Notes: generated by a model not told the origin, from the letters alone. A stretch of 35,159 bases of DNA from Nanobdellota archaeon (GCA_018816705.1 JAHIVG010000111.1:1-35159); one strand, 5' to 3'; shown: positions 16,416 through 24,421, numbered from the stretch's first letter. A program made the numbers and translations.

Positions 16416-18926
16416 CTAGACTGTGTCGTCATCAACGGTGTCGTCATCAACGGTGTCGTCAACAACGGTGTCGTCCACTACTGGGACAGGCACTCCTACT
16501 GAGATGTCGCTCAGGGTCGTACCAGACACATCCACTTCGTCGCCTGTCAGCTGGGTCGCCCAATCAGTGTACTTGGCGAGCACGTGAGCTGCCCTTCGCG
16601 TATCCATCGCGCTGTAACCAGCAACAAGCATCGCTACGTTGTCACCGTTCATGTACAGCTTGATCTTCGCGTGGTTCGGCTGGAAGTCCTTGGCGCACGG
16701 GTCAGGGTCTCCCATCAGGGTCTTCGCTGCGCTGTTCACGCAGGGACCGCCTACGACAATCGCATTCACAGCGGTTATGTCGCTGACCTCGGTGTCGTAC
16801 TTGACTGCAGTCACCGGTATTGGCACTGGCTCCTTGGTCGTGATGTCACCACCGCTTCCTCCAGATGATGTCGCTCCGCTCGTCACGAAGAACGCTGCGG
16901 TCACTTGGTCATCCGGGTAGGTCCAGGTCGCATCATACTGGCCTGTTGTGGGCTGGTCGTACTTGTTATAGACACCAAACCTGGTGGAATAACCGATGTA
17001 GACATCCTTGTCGCCGTCCTTGATACCTGTGCCGGATGCCTGACTGTCGTCGAGGAATCCAGTCATTGAATTGATCTGCAGCTTACTGGACGAGTTGTCT
17101 CTGGTGAAGTTCACCGTCATCGTGTCTCGGACACTCGAGTCTTCGGTTGGCTCTGACTGCAACGTCATCGTGGCCATAGGCGTAACGTTGGTGAAGGTCA
17201 GTTTCGCACCATACTCCGTGTAGATGTAGTTACGCGAAGTTCCGATAACGATATCGTTTGTGCTGTCCGCTCCGCCAGTTACAGCATATGCAGTGCCTTG
17301 CAATGTCAAGGTCCCTGCACCAGTTGCGTCGTAGTTGACCTCGTACGTCTCGCCGCTGAACATGTCCTTTATCTTGTAAAGGTTGTCAGCGTTGTTCTGG
17401 CCCGTGAACTTCACGACATAGCCATAGCCGTACTCAACCCCGTCACCTATCATACCATACTCATTCTTGCTCAGGTTGACGGTTCCGCCGTTGTTCACCT
17501 TGATGGGCCTTAGGGTTGAACCTGATAGCTCACCAAGCATGATCAATCCTGAACCTGAATGCCATGAGAAGGTATCCATGTTCAGTTGGTTTTGATCCTT
17601 GTTCTTGAACTTGACCCTGTACGAGTTAGAGCCAGAGGGAACTATGGTGATATCCTCTGTATCCCCCACTTCCAGGCCCTTGAACTCAAAGTCGAATCCG
17701 TCCAAGAACATGTTGCCTGCCTTGCCATACAGCGCATCTGCAACAGCGCTCATGGTCTCGCCTTCAGCGAGATAGATATCATCGTCAGGCGTCATGTTGA
17801 TCTCGATGGCGCTGATTGATGTATCCGCATCATTTGCCAGCATGCCGTCCAGATTTGACTTGATCGACAGCTTCATCCAATCTAGTGATTGGCCGTTGAC
17901 CTTGACCGTGCCCACAGTGGTGTTTGCACTGAAGGTTCCAGCGTCCTCGAGCTCGACCTTGTTCGCGCCCAGGTAGAACTCTACCTTGTCGCCTTGGCCT
18001 GATTCAGCCAGGTTCTGGGCCAGGATGGTCTTGACACCGATGTCTGTCCCATCTGCCAACTGTTCGGTCTCTGACGCTTGTAGGCTGTTGGTGGTCTCGC
18101 CGTTCACGATGAATCGTGCTGTTGTCGCGCCGATGTAGTCTGCCTTGACCCTGTACTCCTTGTCACCCACTGTGACTACCTTCTCTTCGCCTTCCTCAAG
18201 GGTCTCGGTCTTGGATCCACCCATCAATATTAACTTGATGTAGTATGGGCTTGTGTGGTCTGCCCTCTGGATGGTGAACTCCTTGCCTAACAGGGTCAAT
18301 TTCTTGTCCCTGATGTCCTCGAGGTAGTTGCCGTTGGTGTCGTGGTCTGACTTCAGGGCCGGTGTGAACTGCACCTTATAGACATACGCGTCATGGTCCT
18401 GAGAGAACTTGACATGCGCAGCCGGCGTCTCTGTGTCAGTAGGGTCGTTCTGGTCTGTCCTGAAGAAGACAGTCCCGTTACCTAGAGCTATTGACTGACT
18501 GACTGTGACAGTCCCGAACTCGTTGGCGATGGTCGTGTCCTTCAAGGCTGCCAGGTCGCTTCCTGTTACGGAATGTATACCTGTTGACTTAAGGCCCTCG
18601 CTCAGCTCGAGCTTGTTAGTGCTCTGCTCAATCTTCTTGGCATCCCCAGCGACAGTTATCGTGGAATCGTCTCCGGTATCCACAACCACTGTCTTGAATG
18701 CGGCTGCCTGTAGCGCTCCCATGATGTTGGTAGCACCGATCGAATCAGCAGCTTTTGCGTTCTCACCGACCACGATTACGCCGTTGAAGACACCATCATT
18801 GTCTATAAACATCGGCTTTGGGAAATCAGCCATGTCAGCTGCTAATGCACCAGCCATGGTTGCACCCATCATCGCGACGCCAGTGCTGAACGCCATTATC
18901 CTTTGTATTGTCTTACGCACTCTCAT
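16416..18926 (-). CDS. S-layer protein
   Basis: N-terminal signal peptide; repeated NAIVVGGPCVNSAAK and GVIVVGENAKAADSIGATNI segments typical of archaeal S-layer proteins; Asp/Val/Thr repeat tail. Confidence 0.88.
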   Translation of the reverse strand: MRVRKTIQRIMAFSTGVAMMGATMAGALAADMADFPKPMFIDNDGVFNGVIVVGENAKAADSIGATNIMGALQAAAFKTVVVDTGDDSTITVAGDAKKIEQSTNKLELSEGLKSTGIHSVTGSDLAALKDTTIANEFGTVTVSQSIALGNGTVFFRTDQNDPTDTETPAAHVKFSQDHDAYVYKVQFTPALKSDHDTNGNYLEDIRDKKLTLLGKEFTIQRADHTSPYYIKLILMGGSKTETLEEGEEKVVTVGDKEYRVKADYIGATTARFIVNGETTNSLQASETEQLADGTDIGVKTILAQNLAESGQGDKVEFYLGANKVELEDAGTFSANTTVGTVKVNGQSLDWMKLSIKSNLDGMLANDADTSISAIEINMTPDDDIYLAEGETMSAVADALYGKAGNMFLDGFDFEFKGLEVGDTEDITIVPSGSNSYRVKFKNKDQNQLNMDTFSWHSGSGLIMLGELSGSTLRPIKVNNGGTVNLSKNEYGMIGDGVEYGYGYVVKFTGQNNADNLYKIKDMFSGETYEVNYDATGAGTLTLQGTAYAVTGGADSTNDIVIGTSRNYIYTEYGAKLTFTNVTPMATMTLQSEPTEDSSVRDTMTVNFTRDNSSSKLQINSMTGFLDDSQASGTGIKDGDKDVYIGYSTRFGVYNKYDQPTTGQYDATWTYPDDQVTAAFFVTSGATSSGGSGGDITTKEPVPIPVTAVKYDTEVSDITAVNAIVVGGPCVNSAAKTLMGDPDPCAKDFQPNHAKIKLYMNGDNVAMLVAGYSAMDTRRAAHVLAKYTDWATQLTGDEVDVSGTTLSDISVGVPVPVVDDTVVDDTVDDDTVDDDTV
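16423..16476 (-). repeat. 15-nt tandem repeat coding for acidic C-terminus (VDDDT)n
   Basis: gtgtcgtcatcaacg repeated about 3.5 times with minor changes. Confidence 0.85.
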
Positions 18927-18950
18927 ACTTTAACACCTCCGTGTTTTCTT

Positions 18951-18991
18951 TGGGCTATTAGCCACTTCCGCGTATAGCCAGGCTATACGCG
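18951..18991 (-). promoter_or_regulatory. two hairpins in the S-layer 5'UTR
   Basis: Perfect inverted repeat CGCGTATAGCC-A-GGCTATACGCG (18969-18991) and GGCTA-T-TAGCC, between a TATA-like TTTTATAAAT and SD-like GGAGGTG. Confidence 0.7.
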
Positions 18992-19214
18992 CCTATATGG
19001 AAACATCGTTCTGCCATCCATAGGTTCGATTCTCATTTATAAAATTTTCGTAACATGCCCCCTGCCCCCAAGGTCCCGTTTAAGGATTACGGGCTGAAAC
19101 CCTTGAATCCCGTGGAATCAACCGGTTATCACTCGAGAATAACTAATCATAAAATGTGCGTTTTATCAGGTTTCCTTTATAAGGCTGTATATAAAACACC
19201 TCCGAGGATGCCTG

Positions 19215-20567
19215 TCAGCATTTGTACAATATAAATGTTCCCCTCAGAGGATCATCAAGGCGCCTTATGGTCTCGCAGCTCTCCTCGGCAGCCGAGAATA
19301 CTTTAGGTATCGATCCTATGCCCTGCAGCGGCCTGAGAATGACCCAATCATATTCCCCTTCGCTTATCTTGATGGCGACCTCCTCTTCTGAGGCCAGTCC
19401 TGCCAGGAAGCGCATCTGGTTGGTGTCGATGAAGCTGTCGCATACCTCAAGGCCTGAGTGGAAGGTGAACATGGTTGCCGTGCTGTCGTCGCCGAATATG
19501 CAGTCTCCGGGCCCTGCCCTGTTCCCGAGCTCTTTCGCAAGTGTTATTCCGTCGTCGAACTGGGAGAAGTCTATCTTCCTGAGGTAGAGGCTGTCGGCTG
19601 CAGTGCTCCACAATGCCATCATGACACCGACGAGGATGATGTACTTCCAGCACCTCTTCTTGAGCAGGGTTGTCAGTGCTATGCCTCCGACGATGGCTAA
19701 GAATGGCGCTGACATGACGAAGTAATAGTTGAATATCTTGTTAAGCATGAGGAGGAACACCAGATACACCACAGCGACGGTGCCGAAGAATGCTGTTGCC
19801 TTCTTCTTCCTTGTCAGGAAGATGAGCGCAGCCGAGATGTACAATGGGAGATTACGTATGACCACGTCAACGAATACCTCGATGACATTGGAGGCTGCCC
19901 TCGGCTTCAGCAGGTGATACGAGAACACCTGGATGAAGAACTCTCCTTTGAAGGCTGCAAGCAGAACGAGGAAAGGCACTATGTATCCAATGATAAAGCC
20001 AAGACCCGTTTCATAAAGCCTCTTCCTGTCCTTGAGAAAGACCCAGCCCATTATTACTATTGCAGGTATCAATGCATAAGTGCGCATCATGCCTGCAAGG
20101 CCCAAGAACAGTCCTGCCCAGAACAGCCTTCCCTTAGTGAGAAGGGACACACCTAATATTATAAGTAAGGTGGCCTCGCAGACGCCTATCCCATATGTCG
20201 CCTCTAGCATGACTGAGTAGCTTGTGAAGAACAGGAAGGCCGCGATAAGCCCTGTAAGCCTCTTCTTCGGCAGGAGGAATACCAACAGCCCTGTGCCAAG
20301 TATGCTGAGGAAGGGTATCAGCTTCACTGCCAATACGCTGATCTTGATCGGTAATATATATAGTAATAGCTGGAGAGGCGGATGGGCGTAGAAGAAATCC
20401 CTGTATGGCAGCTTCCCCTGGGTTACCTGCTTGGACATGTAATAGTATACCCATTCATCACCGACGTCCTGGTTGGCAAGGCCTGGGGCTTCAACGAATA
20501 TGAACAGCCCTGCGATGATCACGAATCCCAGCCAGTACAGATGTCTTGCTTTCATCTTCTCCTCCAC
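19215..20567 (-). CDS. polytopic membrane glycosyltransferase (GT-C/GT39-like)
   Basis: N-terminal QDVGDEWVYYYMSKQVTQGKLPYRDFFYAHPPLQLLLY, multiple TM segments. Confidence 0.8.
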   Translation of the reverse strand: MEEKMKARHLYWLGFVIIAGLFIFVEAPGLANQDVGDEWVYYYMSKQVTQGKLPYRDFFYAHPPLQLLLYILPIKISVLAVKLIPFLSILGTGLLVFLLPKKRLTGLIAAFLFFTSYSVMLEATYGIGVCEATLLIILGVSLLTKGRLFWAGLFLGLAGMMRTYALIPAIVIMGWVFLKDRKRLYETGLGFIIGYIVPFLVLLAAFKGEFFIQVFSYHLLKPRAASNVIEVFVDVVIRNLPLYISAALIFLTRKKKATAFFGTVAVVYLVFLLMLNKIFNYYFVMSAPFLAIVGGIALTTLLKKRCWKYIILVGVMMALWSTAADSLYLRKIDFSQFDDGITLAKELGNRAGPGDCIFGDDSTATMFTFHSGLEVCDSFIDTNQMRFLAGLASEEEVAIKISEGEYDWVILRPLQGIGSIPKVFSAAEESCETIRRLDDPLRGTFILYKC

Positions 20568-22300
20568 AGCAACATGACTCCCATTATAGATAGTATGCTT
20601 ATGACCGCCCCTATTATAAAAGTGGCCGGCAGGTATCTGAACCTGACTGAGTGCTCCCCTGGCTCCAGCCTGACCCCTACTTTGCCTTCTACCTCAATCA
20701 CTTTCCCAGCATCCGAGTACCAGCCTTGGTCATAATTCTGGTTCAATACCAACGTGTCTTCTGTTCCGCTGGTTACCTCAACGGTGAACCTGTTGGGCGA
20801 GAACTCGACTTCAGGCTTTGCGTCCTGCCTGAGCAGGTAGGCCTCTCCCTTGTAGGCCGGGTTGAGCTCGCCCTCGTCGTTTGCCAGGGCTATTGCCCTT
20901 ACCTCAGGGTGCACCCGCTCGTAGCAGTTCAACGTGCCTATGTTCTGTAGCATGTTGACGTATTGGGTGCTGAACGGGTCTGACACCATGAGGTGGAAGA
21001 ACTCTTCGTTGTCCCTCACCTCAACTGCCTCGGTGGGGAAAGCATCCTTCAGGACGACAAGCCCTACCGTGCCCAGGTCGAGGATTATCACTCCTACCAG
21101 GATCCATGCGACAGTCTTGCCCTGCTTGAGCCTGCTCAGCCTAGACACTGTGAACCCGGCAAGCAGGGCCGCGAAGAATATCACCATTATGCTCATCCTG
21201 GAGGGGCCGTGCAGCGTGCTGAGAAATGGAAAGACGCTGAAGATCTTGAAAAGGTTCAACGCGGCGTAATCTCCGACGCCGAGCCAGAGGAATATCAGCA
21301 TCATCGCCAGCAGGTCCCAGACCCTGCGCCACCACAGGAAAGACACCAGCACGAGGGCCAGCACCACGTATCCTATATAGGCTCCGTACTCGTGCCAGCC
21401 CCATGGCACCTCTCCCCTGATTCTTGCCTCTATCAGCGAACCTGCCTCTTCCCTCGTGTGGTAGAACATCTGGTCCTGGGAGTACATGCCCTGGTTCCTC
21501 GACAAGTAGGAGTCGAACAGGGTCCTACCATCATAATATTGTATGTCTTCCCTCAGATTCGAGTGCTCCATCAGGAATGCTGTCATTGGCAGGAGCTTGA
21601 CAGCACTGGTCAGGGCGAAGGCAAAGAAAATCACCAGTATCATCAGCAGGGGCCTCCAGCTCCTTTTCCGCAAGGCCAGGACGATCGAGAACATGACCAC
21701 CAGGATGGGCGTGAAGAATATCATGTATATAGCCCCTGAGAAGAGCTGGACCGTGAGGAGGAGTCCTGCCAGCATGAGGTAGCGCCAGTCCTTGAGGCCT
21801 TTCATCATGCAGAGCATGACATATGGGACCAGGGACATATAGAAGAACAGCACGTGGCCCGCAACGATCTTGAGAGCGAACCAGCTGCTCAACATGAAGA
21901 TCAAGGCTGAGGCATAAGCTCCCTGGGTCGAGAATCTCATTCTCCTCGCCAATAGCCACATGCCCCACATGCCTATCGCCATGTGCAGGAGGATGCTGAG
22001 CTTCATCCCCACCGGAGCTCCGAACGCTAACACGAGCAGGAACATGGGCGAGAGCTGGGCTGACTGCGTGTTGGCCAGCAGTGGCGTGCCGCCGCAGTGC
22101 CACGGGTTCCACAGCGGGAGCTGGCCGTAATCCATTATCGTCTTCCTGGCCGCTCCTCTATAAAAGAACTGCTGGTCCCAGTCCTGGCTGCCCCAGTTGG
22201 TCATCCTTGAGAATATCGGTACCAGGAAAAGCACTGCGATTACCAAAAATACTGCGAGTGCCACCCATTTGTCAGACAGCCGTATCCTCATCCCGACCAC
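20552..22300 (-). CDS. polytopic membrane protein (YfhO/GT-C-like)
   Basis: LWNPWHCGGTPLLANTQSAQLSPMFLLV signature plus TM helices and C-terminal beta domain. Confidence 0.75.
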   Translation of the reverse strand: MVGMRIRLSDKWVALAVFLVIAVLFLVPIFSRMTNWGSQDWDQQFFYRGAARKTIMDYGQLPLWNPWHCGGTPLLANTQSAQLSPMFLLVLAFGAPVGMKLSILLHMAIGMWGMWLLARRMRFSTQGAYASALIFMLSSWFALKIVAGHVLFFYMSLVPYVMLCMMKGLKDWRYLMLAGLLLTVQLFSGAIYMIFFTPILVVMFSIVLALRKRSWRPLLMILVIFFAFALTSAVKLLPMTAFLMEHSNLREDIQYYDGRTLFDSYLSRNQGMYSQDQMFYHTREEAGSLIEARIRGEVPWGWHEYGAYIGYVVLALVLVSFLWWRRVWDLLAMMLIFLWLGVGDYAALNLFKIFSVFPFLSTLHGPSRMSIMVIFFAALLAGFTVSRLSRLKQGKTVAWILVGVIILDLGTVGLVVLKDAFPTEAVEVRDNEEFFHLMVSDPFSTQYVNMLQNIGTLNCYERVHPEVRAIALANDEGELNPAYKGEAYLLRQDAKPEVEFSPNRFTVEVTSGTEDTLVLNQNYDQGWYSDAGKVIEVEGKVGVRLEPGEHSVRFRYLPATFIIGAVISILSIMGVMLLWRRR

Positions 22301-22389
22301 AGAAAGCCGGTGGCGTTAAAAAGGTTTGTGATAAAGAGTGCAATCAAGCGGTCTCGGGCCCCAACCAACGCCTCATCTCCAATGCTTCT

Positions 22390-22478
22390 AAGGCAACCTA
22401 TATGGGGGAGGGTGGGGGAAGTGGTGGTGCAGCGAAATGGGACCAAAGTATGTGTTTTTGGTGGGTGGGGGTTGGGTG
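22390..22478 (+). repeat. dispersed G-rich intergenic element, copy C
   Basis: CTAAGGCAACCTATATGGGGGAGGGTGGGGGAAGTGGTGGTGCAGCGAAATGGGACC, then GGTGGGTGGGGGTTGGG. Confidence 0.6.
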
Positions 22479-22553
22479 ACCTGTGAGAAGGGAATTTGTA
22501 CTAATGTAAGTGGCAGGTAGTGAACAGATATAGAAAAAATGCGGGGAAAGGGA

Positions 22554-22592
22554 CTCTCTCACTGGCGTTCGGAGCATTATCGCCCGCCAATA
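22554..22592 (-). other. tRNA-Leu(CAG) T-loop intron (39 nt)
   Basis: GAGGG|TTCG|AAT|ATTGGCG...CGCCAGT(G)|AGAG|AGT|CCCTT; splicing gives TTCGAAT. Confidence 0.82.
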
Positions 22593-22624
22593 TTCGAACC
22601 CTCGTAAGCACTAAGCTACACGGC

Positions 22625-22640
22625 TTCTCCTGCTATGCAA
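22625..22640 (-). other. tRNA-Leu(CAG) anticodon-loop intron (16 nt, 37/38)
   Basis: CACGG|TTCA|GGT|TGC-ATA-GCA|GGAG|AAG|CCGTG; one A.G mismatch in central helix. Confidence 0.8.
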
Positions 22641-22656
22641 CCTGAACCGTGCCCGT

Positions 22657-22704
22657 TTGGTCGAAAAACCCGAGTTTTTCGAGCTCGAAAATCTCTGATT
22701 TTCG
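22657..22704 (-). other. tRNA-Leu(CAG) D-loop intron (48 nt)
   Basis: GGTC|AAC|GAAAA...TTTTTC|GACC|AAA; splicing gives GGTCAAACGG, identical to the uninterrupted D-loop of tRNA-Leu(UAG). Confidence 0.92.
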
Positions 22705-22726
22705 TTGACCGCTCCGGCATCCCCGC

Positions 22727-22775
22727 ATGCAAAGCGAGCGGGGGCCCAGCAATCTCTGATTGCTCGTGTCCCCGC
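22727..22775 (-). other. tRNA-Leu(CAG) leader hairpin with upstream copy of the acceptor strand
   Basis: GCGGGGACACGAGCAATC-AGA-GATTGCTGGGCCCCCGCTCGCTTTGCAT directly before GCGGGGATGCC. Confidence 0.7.
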
Positions 22776-22807
22776 AAGTATGCTTGCTTCATGAGAAAAT
22801 CAATTAG

Positions 22808-22815
22808 TATAAATA
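22808..22815 (-). promoter_or_regulatory. TATA-like box for tRNA-Leu(CAG)
   Basis: tataaata (plus), 33 nt from the upstream acceptor copy. Confidence 0.4.
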
Positions 22816-22829
22816 TTTAATGAAAGTGT

Positions 22830-23138
22830 CTATTCTAAAGGCTCCTCAACGAGCCCGCCGATGTCATCTGCATTCGCTGTAGCCATTTCAGGGGCATAAT
22901 ATTCATTCTGTGTATACACCTTTCCAGGGTCATTGTACATTATCATGCCGCCTTTGTTCAATCTTCGTTCTATGCACCCGCCCGGCCCTAGCATGCACGC
23001 CGCTAACGAGGTTACAGCAGCAAGACCTAATGTAATCTTGAGAGTCATGAAAAGACCCTTCCCGAAGCGGCTTGGTTCAGGTTTCGCTTCCTGTTTTTCT
23101 GGCTCATAATTTCCTGATGGTAGGTTTGCATATAACAT
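22830..23138 (-). CDS. small putative lipoprotein
   Basis: Hydrophobic segment ending in a lipobox-like LAAC; 102 aa. Confidence 0.55.
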   Translation of the reverse strand: MLYANLPSGNYEPEKQEAKPEPSRFGKGLFMTLKITLGLAAVTSLAACMLGPGGCIERRLNKGGMIMYNDPGKVYTQNEYYAPEMATANADDIGGLVEEPLE

Positions 23139-23172
23139 TTTAGGATGGATAGATTAGATGGATATTTATGTT

Positions 23173-23556
23173 TTACCCTGTTTTCTCAATCCCTTTAAGA
23201 ACCTTCATCGCCCCCTCGGCCTTCTCAACCGGCACGAAGAGGTGGTCATGATGGAACGCAGAGACTGTATTGACGCTGATGCCCGCCTCTGCCAGCTTCT
23301 CGGTGATCTTGGCCAGGAAGCCCACAGCCTCGAGGTCGGAGTGCACTGTCAACGTTATCCACGACCAGGCCCCATCATATTCTATCATCTTCTTGTCCGC
23401 AATCTCTTTCCTCAGGATGAGCGTCGTGCCCTCCTCTTCCTCGAACACCAGCACAGGCATTAGCGAAGGGTCGAAATCGGCCTTGCAGAAAACGTATTCA
23501 CCCTTGTTGAGCTTCGGGCTCATCGAGTTCAGCAGTGTCTTGAGGTCTTTTATCAT
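23173..23556 (-). CDS. ACT-domain protein
   Basis: WSWITLTVHSDLEAVGFLAKITEKLAEAGISVNTVSAFHHDHLFVP. Confidence 0.85.
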   Translation of the reverse strand: MIKDLKTLLNSMSPKLNKGEYVFCKADFDPSLMPVLVFEEEEGTTLILRKEIADKKMIEYDGAWSWITLTVHSDLEAVGFLAKITEKLAEAGISVNTVSAFHHDHLFVPVEKAEGAMKVLKGIEKTG

Positions 23557-23592
23557 TTCACTTCCTCCGTTACCACATAATTTTAGCGTGGC

Positions 23593-24174
23593 TCATTTTT
23601 CCACCAGCTTGATGATTGTCTCTTCACCGAAAACCACTAGACCCTTTATTGCATTTAAGGCTACCTTGTCCTCATTTTTGATGTTGCTCTTGAAATCTTC
23701 TCTTGTCTGGTATATAGGATGCAATTTCTTTACGTTTATTAGATTAATTTCTTCGATTTCCCTCTTTAATTGTGCAAATCGTTTTCGGTCTGTGATGAGA
23801 AGGACGTCGATATCCTTGGCCTCGTGTTTCTTCAGGACTGAACCGAACAAGATGGCAGAATCAGCGCTCTTGATTTTCCTGATGTCAGTGACCCATCTCT
23901 TCACGTGAGCTGTGACATGTTCGACCTCCCTCTTCAATAGGAATCTGATATACTGCTGCACATAATCATCCTCGATGTTCAAGGTATAATAAATTGCCCT
24001 GCCCATTAGTTTTGATTTGAGGATGTTCCCCTTCTCAAGTCTCCTTGCGATTTTCAGGGCACCCATCGCACTGATTCCGATATCCTTCGCGATACTGCTG
24101 GCATTATAATCTCTTTCAGGATTCTTGAAGATCCTCAGGACGAAATCCATTTCGTTGGCAGTGATATCCTTCAT
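23593..24174 (-). CDS. winged-helix plus nucleotidyltransferase-fold protein
   Basis: N-terminal HTH (SSIAKDIGISAMGALKIARRLEKGNIL); AILFGSVLKKHEAKDIDVLLIT NTase motif. Confidence 0.85.
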   Translation of the reverse strand: MKDITANEMDFVLRIFKNPERDYNASSIAKDIGISAMGALKIARRLEKGNILKSKLMGRAIYYTLNIEDDYVQQYIRFLLKREVEHVTAHVKRWVTDIRKIKSADSAILFGSVLKKHEAKDIDVLLITDRKRFAQLKREIEEINLINVKKLHPIYQTREDFKSNIKNEDKVALNAIKGLVVFGEETIIKLVEK

Positions 24175-24265
24175 TTAAACTCACAGTTTATATATATAAA
24201 CTCAAAGTTTAAATAGTTTTCGGTTTCAAAGTTGGCATGATTAGAAAAAAATGCGGAGAGCAGGG

Positions 24266-24285
24266 CTCTCGACACCGAAAGGCGC
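24266..24285 (-). other. tRNA-Leu(UAG) T-loop intron (20 nt)
   Basis: GCAGG|TTCG|AAG|CGCC-TTTC-GGTG(T)|CGAG|AGC|CCTGC; splicing gives TTCGAAC. Confidence 0.87.
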
Positions 24286-24317
24286 TTCGAACCTGCGTAG
24301 GGACTAACCCATCAGGT

Positions 24318-24335
24318 TTCACATGACAATGCCAC
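24318..24335 (-). other. tRNA-Leu(UAG) anticodon-loop intron (18 nt, 37/38)
   Basis: TCAGG|CTTA|GGG|TGGC-ATT-GTCA|TGTG|AAA|CCTGA; one U.U mismatch in central helix. Confidence 0.8.
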
Positions 24336-24373
24336 CCTAAGCCTGACCCGTTTGACCGCTCCGGCATCTCCGC

Positions 24374-24421
24374 AAGTAAAGCATGGACATCCAAGCAATC
24401 TCCGATTGCTCGTGTCTCCGC
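24374..24421 (-). other. tRNA-Leu(UAG) leader hairpin with upstream copy of the acceptor strand
   Basis: GCGGAGACACGAGCAATC-GGA-GATTGCTTGGATGTCCATGCTTTACTT directly before GCGGAGATGCC. Confidence 0.7.

Larger units (their letters stand above)
22540..22726 (-). tRNA. tRNA-Leu(CAG), three introns (D-loop, anticodon loop, T-loop)
   Basis: Acceptor GCGGGGA/TCCCCGC, A73; D stem CCG/CGG; anticodon stem CACGG/CCGTG; class II variable arm TAGCTTAGTGCTTAC; T stem GAGGG/CCCTT. Confidence 0.9.
24252..24373 (-). tRNA. tRNA-Leu(UAG), two introns (anticodon loop, T-loop)
   Basis: Acceptor GCGGAGA/TCTCCGC, A73; D-loop GGTCAAACGG; anticodon stem TCAGG/CCTGA; variable arm TGGGTTAGTCCCTAC; T stem GCAGG/CCTGC. 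Confidence 0.92.

Noticed and set aside
22727-22775. Leader plus acceptor copy as an acceptor-stem intron (mature 5' end from the upstream copy)
   Set aside because: I could not form a BHB around any splice point inside the duplicated octamer in either tRNA-Leu, so splicing is not supported; reported as an unexplained leader.
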